Assembly (NCBI GenBank): GCA_023954355.1
Contig: JAMLID010000020.1
Span: 1 to 59,515 of the forward strand
Source of the DNA: Oligoflexia bacterium
Lineage (GTDB): Bacteria > Bdellovibrionota > UBA1018 > CAIPTA01
Direction of reading: 5' to 3'
DNA: 59,515 nucleotides
The notes under the pieces were generated by a model. It had not been told where the DNA came from. It did not search any database and saw only the letters and a list, made by a program, of their open reading frames with translations. Made by a program: the position numbers and the translations under genes. This document shows positions 1 through 9,327 of the stretch, piece by piece. The first letter of the stretch is position 1, and every line of letters begins with the position of its first letter.

Positions 1-17
1 TTATCTGGGGGTATTAG

Positions 18-1307
18 ATGACTAAATACAGATCGATCATTTTTATTATTTCTGCATTTATCTTGATTTCTTGCGGTAAAGATAAAAAAGATTCAACTGA
101 TATATTATTTGAGGTCAATCGTGCTACACCGAAGCCCCTTCAATTAGATGGAGTAATAAAATCAGTTGTTGCTTCTAGCTCTGGATGGGGATTAGCTGCA
201 CCTACAGCATCGGCAGATTTTGATTGTTTTGGTATTTTGGTTAACTATCCTGAGCGATCAGGAGCTGGTCGTTGTGAAAAAATAGATGGTTCAGTTATTG
301 CTAATCCACATAGAGCGTATGGACTCGTAGGTGCCAATCAGTTTCTTGAAGGCAATGTTCTAGTTGGTGAGCAAAGAAGGTTTCATGTTGTAGGTTTTGA
401 TTCGTCGCTTGGATACTGCCCAAATGTAAATGAAGACTTAGGACCGTATCGAGCGAATCTTTCTGCTCCTTTTCTTTTGGGTACAGCAGTGCAGGACATT
501 AAGTTAGATACGAATATTGTGAATATTACAGCAAGTTATGCGGCAAATAAAATTTTTGAAAGTTGTACATTTCCACAAAAGCAGTGGGAGATTCCAGCAT
601 TTAACCCATGTAGTGATCTTTCTGGCTGTAAACTTTGGTTAGATGCTTCAGATTCGAATACGCTTTTTTCAGATGATGGATGTTCTACCCCATATAGTGC
701 TGGTACCGTTGGGTGTATTACTGATAAAAGTGGTAATGGATTCAATGCTAGTAATGCAACGGGTGCTCAAAGACCTAACTATCTTGTAGCAGGTCAAAAT
801 AATCGTGGGTTATTAAGCTTTAATGGCTCGAATCAATATTTATCTACTAGCTTAAACCCATCCACCGCTTTTTCTACAACCACGTCGGCCTTTATAGTAG
901 TAAAGCCAGCTGCAGTTGGATCAAACGTAGCAATGTTAGGTTCGCTAAACTCTACTACTTATATTTTGGGTATGCACACTGGCGCCCCTAATAAATTCAA
1001 CTTTGATTTAGGTTCGGGTAGCATCGAGAGCACAACAGCACCTATTGTAAATACGGCGAAGATTATCGCAGGGGTAGGTACTGCCGGTGGATCATTTAAA
1101 CTTTTCGTTAATGATGTAATAGAAAACTCAACAAGCGCTGGCGGCAGTATGCCTAATAGAACAATTTATATAGGCGCCTTGAACACTGGTGCGCCTGGCA
1201 ACCATTTCAATGGAAAAATTGGCGAAATTATTCTGTATAATCAGGCTCTATCCAATGCGGATGCTTTACGTGTCATCAGTTACTTAAAAGACAAATGGGG
1301 AATTTAA
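18..1307 (+). CDS. Lipoprotein with C-terminal LamG/concanavalin A-like domain
   Basis: A 429-residue exported lipoprotein. The N-terminus has a short basic region, a hydrophobic stretch and a lipobox L-I-S-C with the lipidated Cys at residue 19, followed by a Lys/Asp-rich linker. Residues about 50-190 are beta-rich and not recognised. From about residue 200 the pattern C-x-L-W-L-D-A-S-D followed by a D-K-S-G-N-G segment and a series of short beta strands matches LamG/concanavalin A-like jelly rolls, which in other bacteria often bind carbohydrate or cell surfaces. Ligand unknown. The start is ATG with a G-rich stretch about 6 nt upstream; only 17 bases of upstream sequence are in the window, so promoter and operon status cannot be judged. 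The next gene converges on it. Confidence 0.75.
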   Translation: MTKYRSIIFIISAFILISCGKDKKDSTDILFEVNRATPKPLQLDGVIKSVVASSSGWGLAAPTASADFDCFGILVNYPERSGAGRCEKIDGSVIANPHRAYGLVGANQFLEGNVLVGEQRRFHVVGFDSSLGYCPNVNEDLGPYRANLSAPFLLGTAVQDIKLDTNIVNITASYAANKIFESCTFPQKQWEIPAFNPCSDLSGCKLWLDASDSNTLFSDDGCSTPYSAGTVGCITDKSGNGFNASNATGAQRPNYLVAGQNNRGLLSFNGSNQYLSTSLNPSTAFSTTTSAFIVVKPAAVGSNVAMLGSLNSTTYILGMHTGAPNKFNFDLGSGSIESTTAPIVNTAKIIAGVGTAGGSFKLFVNDVIENSTSAGGSMPNRTIYIGALNTGAPGNHFNGKIGEIILYNQALSNADALRVISYLKDKWGI

Positions 1308-1334
1308 GCTTTTAAATTATTTGATAGTAGTTGA

Positions 1335-3182
1335 TTACATAGAAGAAGAGCCTAGGCCTTTTTGAATACCAAAATCTTCGATCAGTTGGTTGATTCTTTG
1401 AATACGATCTTTTCTGATAACTGGGGTATTTTTACCATCCTCGGTTTCCCAGTCTGGTCCCGTATGATGAATTTTTGCAGATAAACCGAAGCGCTCTGGT
1501 TCATCTCCCACGGGAATTCCCACAAAAATATTCATCTCATTGATACCGATTTGCCAAATATAGGGAAGGTTTTGTTTTACGAAATTCATCGTCATTTGAA
1601 AGTCTTCTTCTTCTTCACCTGGGAACCCTACAATGACATTTAAATTTGTTTTTATTCCGGCTTCGTGACTATCGCGTAGAACTTTTTTAGCTAAATCTAC
1701 AGTTGTGCGTTTTTGCATTCGGTCTATTACTTTTTGTGAACCTGATTCGAATCCGTAGGATAAAAATTCACAACCCGACTGAGCCATACGCAAGAGTAAA
1801 TCTTTCGTCATGCGTTTATCTACGCGTGCCTGACCCATCCATTTTATTTTTAGATTAGAGGCAAGAATTAAATCTACCAGATTAGATAATGTATCGAAAT
1901 TTCCATTGATTAAAGAATCATTAAAAGAAATTTTTTTAATGCCGAAATTTTGAATTAAATATTTAATATGTTCAAACGTTCGTTCGGCTGGTTCGAATCT
2001 AAACTTTTGCCAAAACCTAGTTTCAGAGCAAAAAGCGCAACGAGCTACGCAGCCCCTAGACATCATCACAGGTAGTGTTTCTGGGTTTTCATAGAGATGA
2101 AGTTTGAAATCACTAAAATCTGGGTAGGGAACATCCGTGAAGGGCAGTTGATGCCTGCTATGTTCTTGAACTGGATGACCTGAAGATAATTTGTGAATAC
2201 AGCCTTTACATCCATTTAAGTTTTTTTGATTTGACCAGCGTTTAAGAATCTCTATGAATGTAGCTTCACCTTCACCTATTACAATCGCATCAATAGCTTC
2301 ATTTTGGATAAGCTCTAATAGGGATGGAACTTGTGCAGGATTCATTTCTGGCCCGCCACAAACGATTTTTACCTGAGGAAGAATTTTTTTACAGGCGCTT
2401 AAGAGAGATTTCATTACTGGTAAAGAGGTGTAGATGGTCGAAAATCCAATGACATCAGGTTTACTCGAGCAGATTTCTTCTGCGAAATCGTTCATGCTTT
2501 TTTCTAAATGAGGTAAAATGTGTTTTTCAAATAAGTTTTGATCACGAAAATATTTAGAGTTATTGTGAGTAAATAAATTTTCGTCGTTAACTTTCTGATC
2601 TTGTAGTAAATGCCATGCTATTACATTGTAATCATAAACATTGGTATGAAAATTTGCAGATCGAGCAGCAGCTGCTAAATAAGCAACTCCCATAGGGGGA
2701 ACAAAAATAGGCCATGCTGGTAAGAAAACTAAAGCAATATTTAGTTTTGAGTTTATCTTTTCATAGGTATTTTCAATTGGTAGGTCGGTTAAAATAAACC
2801 GTGATACAAAATAACTTAAACTAGGGTCATCTGGATGTGTCTGTTCAGAGTTTTCTTTATCAAACAGAAAATGAAAAATGACTTGCTCTTCTATATTCGT
2901 TGTAAATTCAAAAAAGCCCTCTAACAAAGAAGAATTTTTATTAGAAAGAGTAAGCAGGGTCTCTTCTTTGTAACGAATCGTTAGAGACGAATGGGGTATA
3001 GGTAAATGAAATTTATAATAGATCCTTTGATTGGTATTCTTTGCAGAAAATTCTAAAGATTGTTGTTGGTGTTCAGCCCAACGCCAAGGATTTTCTTGAA
3101 ACTCTACACTTTGGAAGCCTTTCCACGACGCTTCTGTAAGTGTTAGCAGCTCGGTTTCTGTTTGGATGAGTTCGTCTTTCAT
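1335..3182 (-). CDS. Cobalamin-binding radical SAM protein with extra N-terminal domain
   Basis: 615 residues. Three parts are visible: a beta-rich N-terminal segment (about 1-140, rich in Trp/Phe/Tyr) of unknown role, a Rossmann-like B12-binding domain (about 147-320, with the G-G-P-E-M and I-G-E-G-E-A-T loops typical of the family) and a radical SAM domain (about 370-590). The 4Fe-4S cluster cysteines are C378, C382 and C385 in the C-x3-C-x2-C arrangement. Family members carry out methylations, cyclisations or other radical reactions; the substrate cannot be read from sequence. The classical D-x-H-x-x-G cobalamin motif is not evident, as in many members. It stands alone on this strand, with 81 bases separating it from the GST gene upstream. 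A second B12/radical SAM gene lies at the right edge of the window. Confidence 0.85.
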   Translation of the reverse strand: MKDELIQTETELLTLTEASWKGFQSVEFQENPWRWAEHQQQSLEFSAKNTNQRIYYKFHLPIPHSSLTIRYKEETLLTLSNKNSSLLEGFFEFTTNIEEQVIFHFLFDKENSEQTHPDDPSLSYFVSRFILTDLPIENTYEKINSKLNIALVFLPAWPIFVPPMGVAYLAAAARSANFHTNVYDYNVIAWHLLQDQKVNDENLFTHNNSKYFRDQNLFEKHILPHLEKSMNDFAEEICSSKPDVIGFSTIYTSLPVMKSLLSACKKILPQVKIVCGGPEMNPAQVPSLLELIQNEAIDAIVIGEGEATFIEILKRWSNQKNLNGCKGCIHKLSSGHPVQEHSRHQLPFTDVPYPDFSDFKLHLYENPETLPVMMSRGCVARCAFCSETRFWQKFRFEPAERTFEHIKYLIQNFGIKKISFNDSLINGNFDTLSNLVDLILASNLKIKWMGQARVDKRMTKDLLLRMAQSGCEFLSYGFESGSQKVIDRMQKRTTVDLAKKVLRDSHEAGIKTNLNVIVGFPGEEEEDFQMTMNFVKQNLPYIWQIGINEMNIFVGIPVGDEPERFGLSAKIHHTGPDWETEDGKNTPVIRKDRIQRINQLIEDFGIQKGLGSSSM

Positions 3183-3263
3183 CTATAAAGCGAACCTAAC
3201 ATGCAGAAAAAGAAGAAACTATACTCGCGAGAGCAAGGGGAAAGATATTTTTGTTGCGGCGTA

Positions 3264-3899
3264 TTATTTTGAAATAAAATCCAGTAAATCTTCTTTTTCT
3301 AAGACCTTATGTACTGCTGGGCGCTGATAGATACGGTTCATATAGGGGATAATATTTTTATAAGCACTTAGCGAAAGATTAGCCCATTTGCACCAGCCTA
3401 GAATAGTAAATAAGTAGCTATCAACGAGGCTATATTTTGAGCCCAAAAGATAGTCGTTATTTCTTAGAGATGAATCTATGTAATCTAGGTGTTTTTGTAT
3501 TTTTTCTATAGTGGAATTTTGAATTTTATTTTGAGTATTTTTATCATCAGTCCATCTTTGTGCATAAACAAGAGGGATAAAGTTTTTTTGAAAATCAGCT
3601 CCTATGAAAGAGAGCCACTCTAGGGCCTTTGAGTAATCTTTATGATCTCTTTTGGGGAATAAATCTTTATCTGGTTTTTGATTCGCTAAGTACTCTAAAA
3701 TAGCGATGGTTTGTGTAAATGGCTTGCCTTCAATAACAAGAGCAGGCACTTGTCCTAGTGGGCTAATTTTTTCTAGCTCAGCTACATTCAGTTTTCTTTT
3801 CCAACTTACTTCAATACCTTCAAAGGGAATTTCTAATTCTTCTAGTGCGATATGGGTTGCTGTTGAACAGGTTTGTGTAGAGTAGAAAAAAGTTAACAT
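3264..3899 (-). CDS. Glutathione S-transferase family protein
   Basis: 211 residues, the normal length for a cytosolic GST. The N-terminal thioredoxin-like domain (about 1-78) has the beta-class style start with Cys11 in T-C-S, and the conserved cis-Pro G-Q-V-P-A-L and T-Q-T-I-A-I-L-E-Y-L glutathione-binding segment. The C-terminal all-helical domain (about 90-205) carries the W-L-S-F and D-S-Y-L-F-T-I-L-G-W patterns. It probably conjugates or reduces substrates with glutathione in the cytoplasm. The ATG is preceded on its strand by an AAGGAG-like site. Glutathione use is supported elsewhere in the window by glyoxalase II, glutaredoxin and a GshB-like gene. Confidence 0.88.
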   Translation of the reverse strand: MLTFFYSTQTCSTATHIALEELEIPFEGIEVSWKRKLNVAELEKISPLGQVPALVIEGKPFTQTIAILEYLANQKPDKDLFPKRDHKDYSKALEWLSFIGADFQKNFIPLVYAQRWTDDKNTQNKIQNSTIEKIQKHLDYIDSSLRNNDYLLGSKYSLVDSYLFTILGWCKWANLSLSAYKNIIPYMNRIYQRPAVHKVLEKEDLLDFISK

Positions 3900-3952
3900 A
3901 AAATCTCCTTTGTTTAGCTAGCTTAAGCAATAACAAATAAAGTACAAAAAGA

Positions 3953-3984
3953 AAAAGGCCGCTTTCTTTAAAAAGCGACCTTTT
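3953..3984 (-). terminator. Rho-independent terminator after the secreted HhH-like gene
   Basis: Inverted repeat with 12-base arms and a single mismatch (AAAAGGCCGCTT / AAGCGACCTTTT) around an 8-base loop. Read on the minus strand the right-hand arm is followed by a U-rich run, and it lies about 20 bases past the stop of the gene at 4006-5313. Confidence 0.8.
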
Positions 3985-4005
3985 GTCTCACTCGGCTTAG
4001 TTTTA

Positions 4006-5313
4006 TTAGCGAATAGTTACTGAGTCAGAGTTTCTTTGTCGAGTAGCCTTTGCATTATAGAACTTACTGTTTCTTCTAGATACTGTATATGAAACATAGG
4101 CTTTATGACCTCTAGGAATATCTTCAAAAGTTACTGCAGCTCTTGCGCCCACGAAAATTGACTGCGCTGTTTTGTGATTTTTGTAAGATCCACAAATGCC
4201 TAAAAAGCCACGTTTACAGATTAAAACAGTATAGTCTAAAACTAACTGTGACTCTGGGTCTTCAGAACCGGGAACATACTTATTATTTATTTCTACGGCA
4301 AAGGTTGGTTTACCATTCATCAGTGAGAAGATATCTCGCGAAATAGAATTTTGAGGGATATCGATTAGGTTTCTACCTATAGCTTGTCCATTAATTTGGA
4401 TCGTGCTGCCATCTCTAGAAATATCATATTTATAACGGTTTAATTCGCCATTAATATCAGAGTTTACTCCGCCGTTTTCGTTCACCTCAAACTGCAATAC
4501 TTCAGTTTCATGTGATAAAAGTTGTGCACCACGAATGTTAGCATTGATATTGAATGTTCTGGTGTCGGCTACTTTTTGGTAGTTTTTTGTTCTGTAGTTG
4601 GTAAACGGTACTGGTTCTAAAACGCTCACCCACTTTTGACAACTATAAGCTTCTTCTCTACAAGATTGGTCGTTATAACCAAGATTTGCTGCGTTCTCTC
4701 TTCTATATGTGTCGAGAATATCTGTGGCAGCTCCTTTTTGAATGATGCCACTTCTCTCAGCGCGGCGAATTTCTTGCGCAAATTCATCCCATGATCTTGG
4801 CTTTGAGTTAAAGTAACCACCAGAAACTAATTTTTCTGCTGTAGCTTTTCCAATACCTTTAACAGCATCTGCTAGCGCATCAGCCTTAGAAGCTTTTGGT
4901 GCAGAATAGAATCGATTCCAAGCTTCGCTTTTTCCGGTTCCGCCACTGCAAGTGATTTTATAACAAGTAGAGTTTTGAAGTTTATCTACATATTCGTATC
5001 GATAATCGGTAAAAGCTTCTTTCTCTGTCCAGCGCATAATTTGCTGTACTTGAATGGCAGAGCTATATTTGAAGTCGTTGTTGTTAACATTTAGTGTGAG
5101 TATAGCGTTTTCCCACTTTAAGTCAGGAGTAGACGCTGGAGCTCTATCATTAATATTGAGTAAATTGACAAAATTATTTTTTGCTTGCCAGCTAGATTGC
5201 TCAAATGTCCAATCATAAAAATTTTTATCTGTTGTTTCTTGCCAAGCATGAGCTTTGATAGACGGCAAGGTCAACGTGGCTATGGCGATTGCTGCAATTG
5301 CTATTTTTTTCAT
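4006..5313 (-). CDS. Secreted protein with helix-hairpin-helix-like segment
   Basis: 435 residues with a clear Sec signal peptide (M-K-K-I then an Ala/Ile-rich core, likely cleaved after A-H-A near residue 23). Residues about 143-205 contain A-V-K-G-I-G-K-A-T-A-E-K-L, the hallmark of a helix-hairpin-helix (HhH) turn as in ComEA-type DNA-binding domains, followed by more helix. It is bracketed by two cysteine pairs (C117/C122 and C218/C225) that may form disulfides in the periplasm. The remaining two thirds are beta-rich and unrecognised. The gene has its own terminator downstream and a divergent neighbour upstream, so it is probably transcribed alone. The ATG follows a GGAGGTGA ribosome binding site, which is strong. 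Function is not known; DNA or peptide binding outside the cytoplasm is only an inference. Confidence 0.7.
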   Translation of the reverse strand: MKKIAIAAIAIATLTLPSIKAHAWQETTDKNFYDWTFEQSSWQAKNNFVNLLNINDRAPASTPDLKWENAILTLNVNNNDFKYSSAIQVQQIMRWTEKEAFTDYRYEYVDKLQNSTCYKITCSGGTGKSEAWNRFYSAPKASKADALADAVKGIGKATAEKLVSGGYFNSKPRSWDEFAQEIRRAERSGIIQKGAATDILDTYRRENAANLGYNDQSCREEAYSCQKWVSVLEPVPFTNYRTKNYQKVADTRTFNINANIRGAQLLSHETEVLQFEVNENGGVNSDINGELNRYKYDISRDGSTIQINGQAIGRNLIDIPQNSISRDIFSLMNGKPTFAVEINNKYVPGSEDPESQLVLDYTVLICKRGFLGICGSYKNHKTAQSIFVGARAAVTFEDIPRGHKAYVSYTVSRRNSKFYNAKATRQRNSDSVTIR

Positions 5314-5494
5314 AAATTAATGTCACCTCCATGTAGAACATATAGATAGGTAATTTTATAGGGCTAAAGCGTGATAAGCAAAGTGCCAAAAAAAAGAAGA
5401 TAATTAAAATTGGTTAGTTAGTTTTGCTTTGACTTTTAGGTGTTTTACATAAATTTTATTAAGAATTATTCATTAATATGGAAGGGTTATAGAA

Positions 5495-5845
5495 ATGAAA
5501 ACATGGCTTGGTGTAATCTTAGTCAGTCTTTTTGCTTTTGGCTGCTCTACAGCAGAGCTTTCGTCAAAAGGTAGTAGTGTAGAGATCGTTTCAGAAATCA
5601 GTAAACAGAATTGTAAAAATATTGGGCCTGTGTTTGGTAAAGGTGGAGGCTCTTTTGGTGGAGCATGGATTTCTGACGAGAAACTAATGGAATATGCATA
5701 TAATGATCTCAGAAATAAAGCTGCCGAAAAAGGAGCTACTCACGTTGTATCGCAAGGGCATCAAATGGGACAAACAACTGGCCAGTATGGTGGTAGTACA
5801 TCAACAGCTACAATTTCTGGTGTAGCATATCGTTGTGCGAATTAA
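5495..5845 (+). CDS. Small lipoprotein, DUF4156-like
   Basis: 116 residues. The lipobox F-G-C places the lipidated Cys at residue 17. The mature part has the short G-G-x-x-x-G-G glycine-rich turn, the N-D-L-R-N-K-A-A-E-K-G-A-T-H-V helix and a final Y-R-C, the pattern of DUF4156/YajI-like outer-membrane lipoproteins, whose role is unknown. Two mature cysteines (near residues 40 and 114) could pair. ATG is preceded by GGAAGGG. Transcribed alone and closed by a strong terminator. Confidence 0.72.
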   Translation: MKTWLGVILVSLFAFGCSTAELSSKGSSVEIVSEISKQNCKNIGPVFGKGGGSFGGAWISDEKLMEYAYNDLRNKAAEKGATHVVSQGHQMGQTTGQYGGSTSTATISGVAYRCAN

Positions 5846-5866
5846 TTTCTTACTAATGAATAGAGA

Positions 5867-5896
5867 AAGAGCTAGCAACTGCTAGCTCTTTTTTTT
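5867..5896 (+). terminator. Strong rho-independent terminator
   Basis: A perfect 10-base inverted repeat (AAGAGCTAGC / GCTAGCTCTT) with a 4-base AACT loop, followed by eight Ts on the plus strand. It ends the DUF4156-like lipoprotein transcript and sits at the convergent junction with the DoxX gene. Confidence 0.92.
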
Positions 5897-5898
5897 GA

Positions 5899-6330
5899 TT
5901 ATTTTTTAGACCCAAAGATGATTCGATCTAATGAGAATGTTCCAGGGCCAATGGCAAAAAATACTAAACTTATCGCGAAATAAACGAGTGCAAGTTCATA
6001 AGAGCTGCCGCCAGTCATATTCACGAATGGGTCACCCATCACAACTGCATGCATATAGGTTGCTACCGCCATAGTAAACGCTAATCCCAGCATAGCTAAT
6101 GGCACGACTAAACCTATGATTAGACATACGCCTCCACCAAACTCCGATAAGGCAGCGAGAAATTGAAAAAATCCAGGAACTGGTGAGTCCGGCGGCATCC
6201 AGCTAAACGGAGCTATGATTTTCCCATAGCCATGATAGAGAAATGCAACGCCAACAATTAAACGTAAAATTAATAATGCAACACTTGAACAAACAGGAAC
6301 AGATTGAACTTTAAAACAACTTTTAAGCAT
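5899..6330 (-). CDS. DoxX family membrane protein
   Basis: 143 residues with four predicted membrane helices. Features typical of DoxX are the first-helix pattern L-I-L-R-L-I-V-G-V-A-F-L-Y-H-G-Y-G-K, a G-G-G-V-C-L-I-I-G-L segment in the second helix and the acidic L-S-E-F-G-G loop. DoxX proteins are small inner-membrane proteins linked in some species to thiol/oxidative stress or quinone chemistry; the precise reaction here is unknown. An AAGGAG site precedes the ATG. A paralogue lies at 25682-26089. Confidence 0.88.
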   Translation of the reverse strand: MLKSCFKVQSVPVCSSVALLILRLIVGVAFLYHGYGKIIAPFSWMPPDSPVPGFFQFLAALSEFGGGVCLIIGLVVPLAMLGLAFTMAVATYMHAVVMGDPFVNMTGGSSYELALVYFAISLVFFAIGPGTFSLDRIIFGSKK

Positions 6331-6399
6331 AAATATCTCCTTTACGTTAGGGTATAGAAAAAATCTAAATTTTTCTATGTCCGATTTAGAGAATGTAAT

Positions 6400-7563
6400 C
6401 TATTTTTTGGAAATGGGGATTTGAAGAATAAAGCAGGTATTTTTTGATTTGAAATCAACGCTAATTTTCCCTTTATGTGCTTCGATTATTCCTCGAGATA
6501 TGCTCAGGCCTAAACCAGTACCCTTACCTTCAGTCTTTGTAGTGTAAAAGGGTTGAAATATTTTTTCTTGAATAGATGACTCAATTCCGAAACCACTATC
6601 GAGTATAGATATTTCTGCAAAGCTTTGCTGTTGGCTGATCGACATTTTAACCCAGCGGTCTGGTTTTTCTGCGACGGCATCAAACGCATTATTTAACATA
6701 TTCAGTAAAACTTGTTGTATCTCAACTGGACGACATTCGATAAAAATGTCTTGAGATTTAATTTCTATATCTAGCTTTACGTCGTGAGAACGAAAGCGCT
6801 CTTTGCAAAAGTCTTCTACTTCATGCACTAGCTCAGATAGATTGCAGGTAGTAATTGGATCGCGACTTGAGTCTCTTGAGATTGCTCTGAGACCTGAAAT
6901 AATTTTTGTAATTCGACCTATAGATGCTTTTGCTCCTAGTAATTTTTTTTCAAATACGGCTAAATCAATTTCATTACTTTTTAGCATTTCTAATAATTGT
7001 TCTATATGAATTGCAATGATGGCTAGGGGGTTATTTATTTCGTGAGCGATACCTCCAGCCATTTCACCTAGCGCCGCAAATTTTGAAGTTAAGGCAAGTC
7101 GAGCTCTTTGTTCGTCTAGCTGCTTTGATCGAAGCTCAACTTTATCTTCTAAGGATTGATTGATTTGCTCTAACTTTTCTTGTGTCTCTCGTATTTCAGT
7201 GATGTCGTAGCCGACGCTGATGACGGTTTGGTCGGGTAACTTAAAGTTTGCCCACATCTGTTTTAATAGTTTTCCGTCTTTGCGTTGAACGATGAACTCT
7301 CTAAATTGACCATCGGGTTTAGCAATAGTTTCTAAAACTTTTTGCTTCATGGCTTGATCTGGGTAAAACAAGCTCATTATATCAGATTCTTTTTTAAGGT
7401 CATCAACTGTATAGCCTAAAATTTTTGCACAGGCATTATTCCAAAGTATAGGTTGCCCATTTTTGTCGAAAGAATCGATCATGAAGGGGGCGAACTCATA
7501 TATAGTTTGAAACCGAGCATCGCTATTTATATTTAGCGAATGTGGATTTTGATCATCTTCCAT
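6400..7563 (-). CDS. PAS-domain sensor histidine kinase (cytoplasmic)
   Basis: 387 residues with no membrane segment. Order: PAS domain (about 15-128, with a following D-I-T-E-I-R linker), a coiled coil (about 125-160), the HisKA dimerisation helix with phospho-acceptor H174 in G-I-A-H-E-I-N-N-P-L, then the HATPase domain with N box (L-N-M-L-N-N-A-F-D-A-V), G1 (D-S-G-F-G-I) and G2 (G-T-G-L-G-L-S). All catalytic boxes are intact, so it should autophosphorylate. No response regulator or receiver domain is adjacent, making it an orphan kinase whose partner is elsewhere. The signal is probably soluble or redox, sensed by the PAS domain. Confidence 0.93.
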   Translation of the reverse strand: MEDDQNPHSLNINSDARFQTIYEFAPFMIDSFDKNGQPILWNNACAKILGYTVDDLKKESDIMSLFYPDQAMKQKVLETIAKPDGQFREFIVQRKDGKLLKQMWANFKLPDQTVISVGYDITEIRETQEKLEQINQSLEDKVELRSKQLDEQRARLALTSKFAALGEMAGGIAHEINNPLAIIAIHIEQLLEMLKSNEIDLAVFEKKLLGAKASIGRITKIISGLRAISRDSSRDPITTCNLSELVHEVEDFCKERFRSHDVKLDIEIKSQDIFIECRPVEIQQVLLNMLNNAFDAVAEKPDRWVKMSISQQQSFAEISILDSGFGIESSIQEKIFQPFYTTKTEGKGTGLGLSISRGIIEAHKGKISVDFKSKNTCFILQIPISKK

Positions 7564-7674
7564 GAAAATACTCTATGTGATCAGAGCGAGAAAAAAAAGT
7601 TTGATTTGATAAGATGCTGCACATGCTTCTCAATTTAAGCTAGGAATGGCAGCTATGAATGCAGAGCAAAACTT

Positions 7675-9327
7675 TTAACGAAAAGTTCTAAGCGTTTTTT
7701 GTAAATCTTTAGTAGCAATTTCTGCGGCAGCAAAAGCCGTTTCAAAAGCTGGATTCATATAGTTATCTTGATTTGCAAAAAATATTCTACCCATAGGAGC
7801 ACCAATTTTATCAATTGTGCCATCATGAATGAATCCAGTTCTTGCAAGCGGAATTGCATGCCCCCATCGAGTTACTCGTGTTCCAGCAATGGATCTCTCA
7901 GAAATACCTAATTGCTTTAAAATTTCTGGCAACTCTTTTTCTACTTCTCTAACGGTTCGATCGTGAGCGTATTTTCCAGAAATTAAATTTCTAGCACCAT
8001 CAAAAGGATAGGGTCTATACAATGTTAGGATAGACTTTGTATCTTTATCATTTGCAGCCCAACTTCCGTATACAATATCTGTGAATGATCGATCTGTACG
8101 ACCACCAAACCTTGGTGTTTCTGGAACTTCACCTTTAAGACAAAATAAATCATATGCCCGTGAAGGGACTTTCTCTTTCAATAAGACATTGCTTACAAGG
8201 TATGCTCTATAGGGTAGGTGCCTCCAGAGTTCAGCTCGCTCTCTGTCGAGATTGCTGATAATTGACCCTGCAACATATTTTGGCGTAGCAATTACTGCGG
8301 CTTTTGCTTTAATCAGCTGAAGATTTTCTTTTTGATCTACATACAAAACTTCTACTCCGTCTGATGTTTCTTTTACTTCAAGCACCATAGAGTGCGAAAG
8401 CATAGATTCTCTTGGTAATTTCGCTTTTAATTTTTTATGTAAAGCCTGGGTAATCGCGCTGTTTCCTCCAGGAAGAGCGAGCACGCCCTCAGTTTCTGAG
8501 GCAATAAAATTAGCAAATTGTGCTGCAGAAAGTTCATCTAGAGATCCACCAAAAGAAGACCAACCGTAGAGTTGATAAAATTCTTCAATATGTGGGTGAA
8601 GCTTAGGATCTACTCGCATAAGCCAGTCTTTAGCTGTTTCTCTGTCCCAGCGTTTTAGTTCAGATAAAGATAATCCGCTTCCACTTTTCCAAGGTATTTC
8701 TGGATAAGCATCTTCATAGATACGATGTAGTTCTTTACTTACTTTTTGCGCAGACTCGAGTGCGCCTGTTTCTCCTTTCCAAAGACTTTTTATTCCTTGG
8801 AAAATGACTCGACTCTCGTCTTCTGTTTCGTGGCGAAATTGATTTCTGATTCCCAAGTCTTTGAGGGTTTTTTCGATAGTACTATCTTCTTCAGGTACAA
8901 CGATATAAGCCGCTCCGATAGAGTAGGTGCTGTTTGCATAAGTTTCACCTTTAGAGTTTCCACCAAACTGCATATCTTGTTCGATAATTACTGGTTGAAG
9001 ATGTTGTAAAAAATAAGCAGAAAGTAATCCGGCCATTCCTCCACCGACAACGACAACATTTGCTTGCTTGCTTACCGATGGTCGACCACCTTTAGATGCT
9101 ATAAACTCTTCTTTTCTCCATAATAGATCGTGTGGTCTAGTGACATCATCACCATTGAAGTCGGTTGATGAAAAGCTGCCACTAATTCTTCGTATAGGAG
9201 AATCGTCATTATTCGATAAAAATGCAGCCATGGCAGAAAAAGAAGAAGACGGGAAAGGTAGCATAGATGCTGCTCCCGCGGCGGCAGTTAATTTTAAAAA
9301 TTTTCTTCGCGATGGTGAAAATTGCAT
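7675..9327 (-). CDS. Tat-exported FAD-dependent amine oxidase-like oxidoreductase
   Basis: About 550 residues from the preferred ATG at 9327. A longer start at 9381 exists, but the internal one puts the twin-arginine motif S-R-R-K-F-L-K near the N-terminus and has a GGGA site 6-7 bases upstream. After the Tat signal (Ala-rich core) comes a Rossmann dinucleotide-binding motif V-V-V-V-G-G-G-M-A-G-L then an acidic E at the end of strand 2 (I-I-E-Q), as in flavin-containing amine oxidases and phytoene desaturase-like enzymes. The C-terminus has the second FAD segment (I-F-F-A-N-Q-D-N and A-F-A-A-A-E-I-A). Tat export implies folding with its cofactor in the cytoplasm before transport. It lies downstream of a mono-haem c-type protein, so electrons from the flavin may pass to that haem in the periplasm. 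Substrate unknown. Confidence 0.85.
   Translation of the reverse strand: MQFSPSRRKFLKLTAAAGAASMLPFPSSSFSAMAAFLSNNDDSPIRRISGSFSSTDFNGDDVTRPHDLLWRKEEFIASKGGRPSVSKQANVVVVGGGMAGLLSAYFLQHLQPVIIEQDMQFGGNSKGETYANSTYSIGAAYIVVPEEDSTIEKTLKDLGIRNQFRHETEDESRVIFQGIKSLWKGETGALESAQKVSKELHRIYEDAYPEIPWKSGSGLSLSELKRWDRETAKDWLMRVDPKLHPHIEEFYQLYGWSSFGGSLDELSAAQFANFIASETEGVLALPGGNSAITQALHKKLKAKLPRESMLSHSMVLEVKETSDGVEVLYVDQKENLQLIKAKAAVIATPKYVAGSIISNLDRERAELWRHLPYRAYLVSNVLLKEKVPSRAYDLFCLKGEVPETPRFGGRTDRSFTDIVYGSWAANDKDTKSILTLYRPYPFDGARNLISGKYAHDRTVREVEKELPEILKQLGISERSIAGTRVTRWGHAIPLARTGFIHDGTIDKIGAPMGRIFFANQDNYMNPAFETAFAAAEIATKDLQKTLRTFR

Noticed and set aside
5429..5457. TTGACT with an AT-rich stretch as promoter for the DUF4156-like gene
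   Set aside because: The -35 is good but no reasonable -10 occurs at 16-18 bases.
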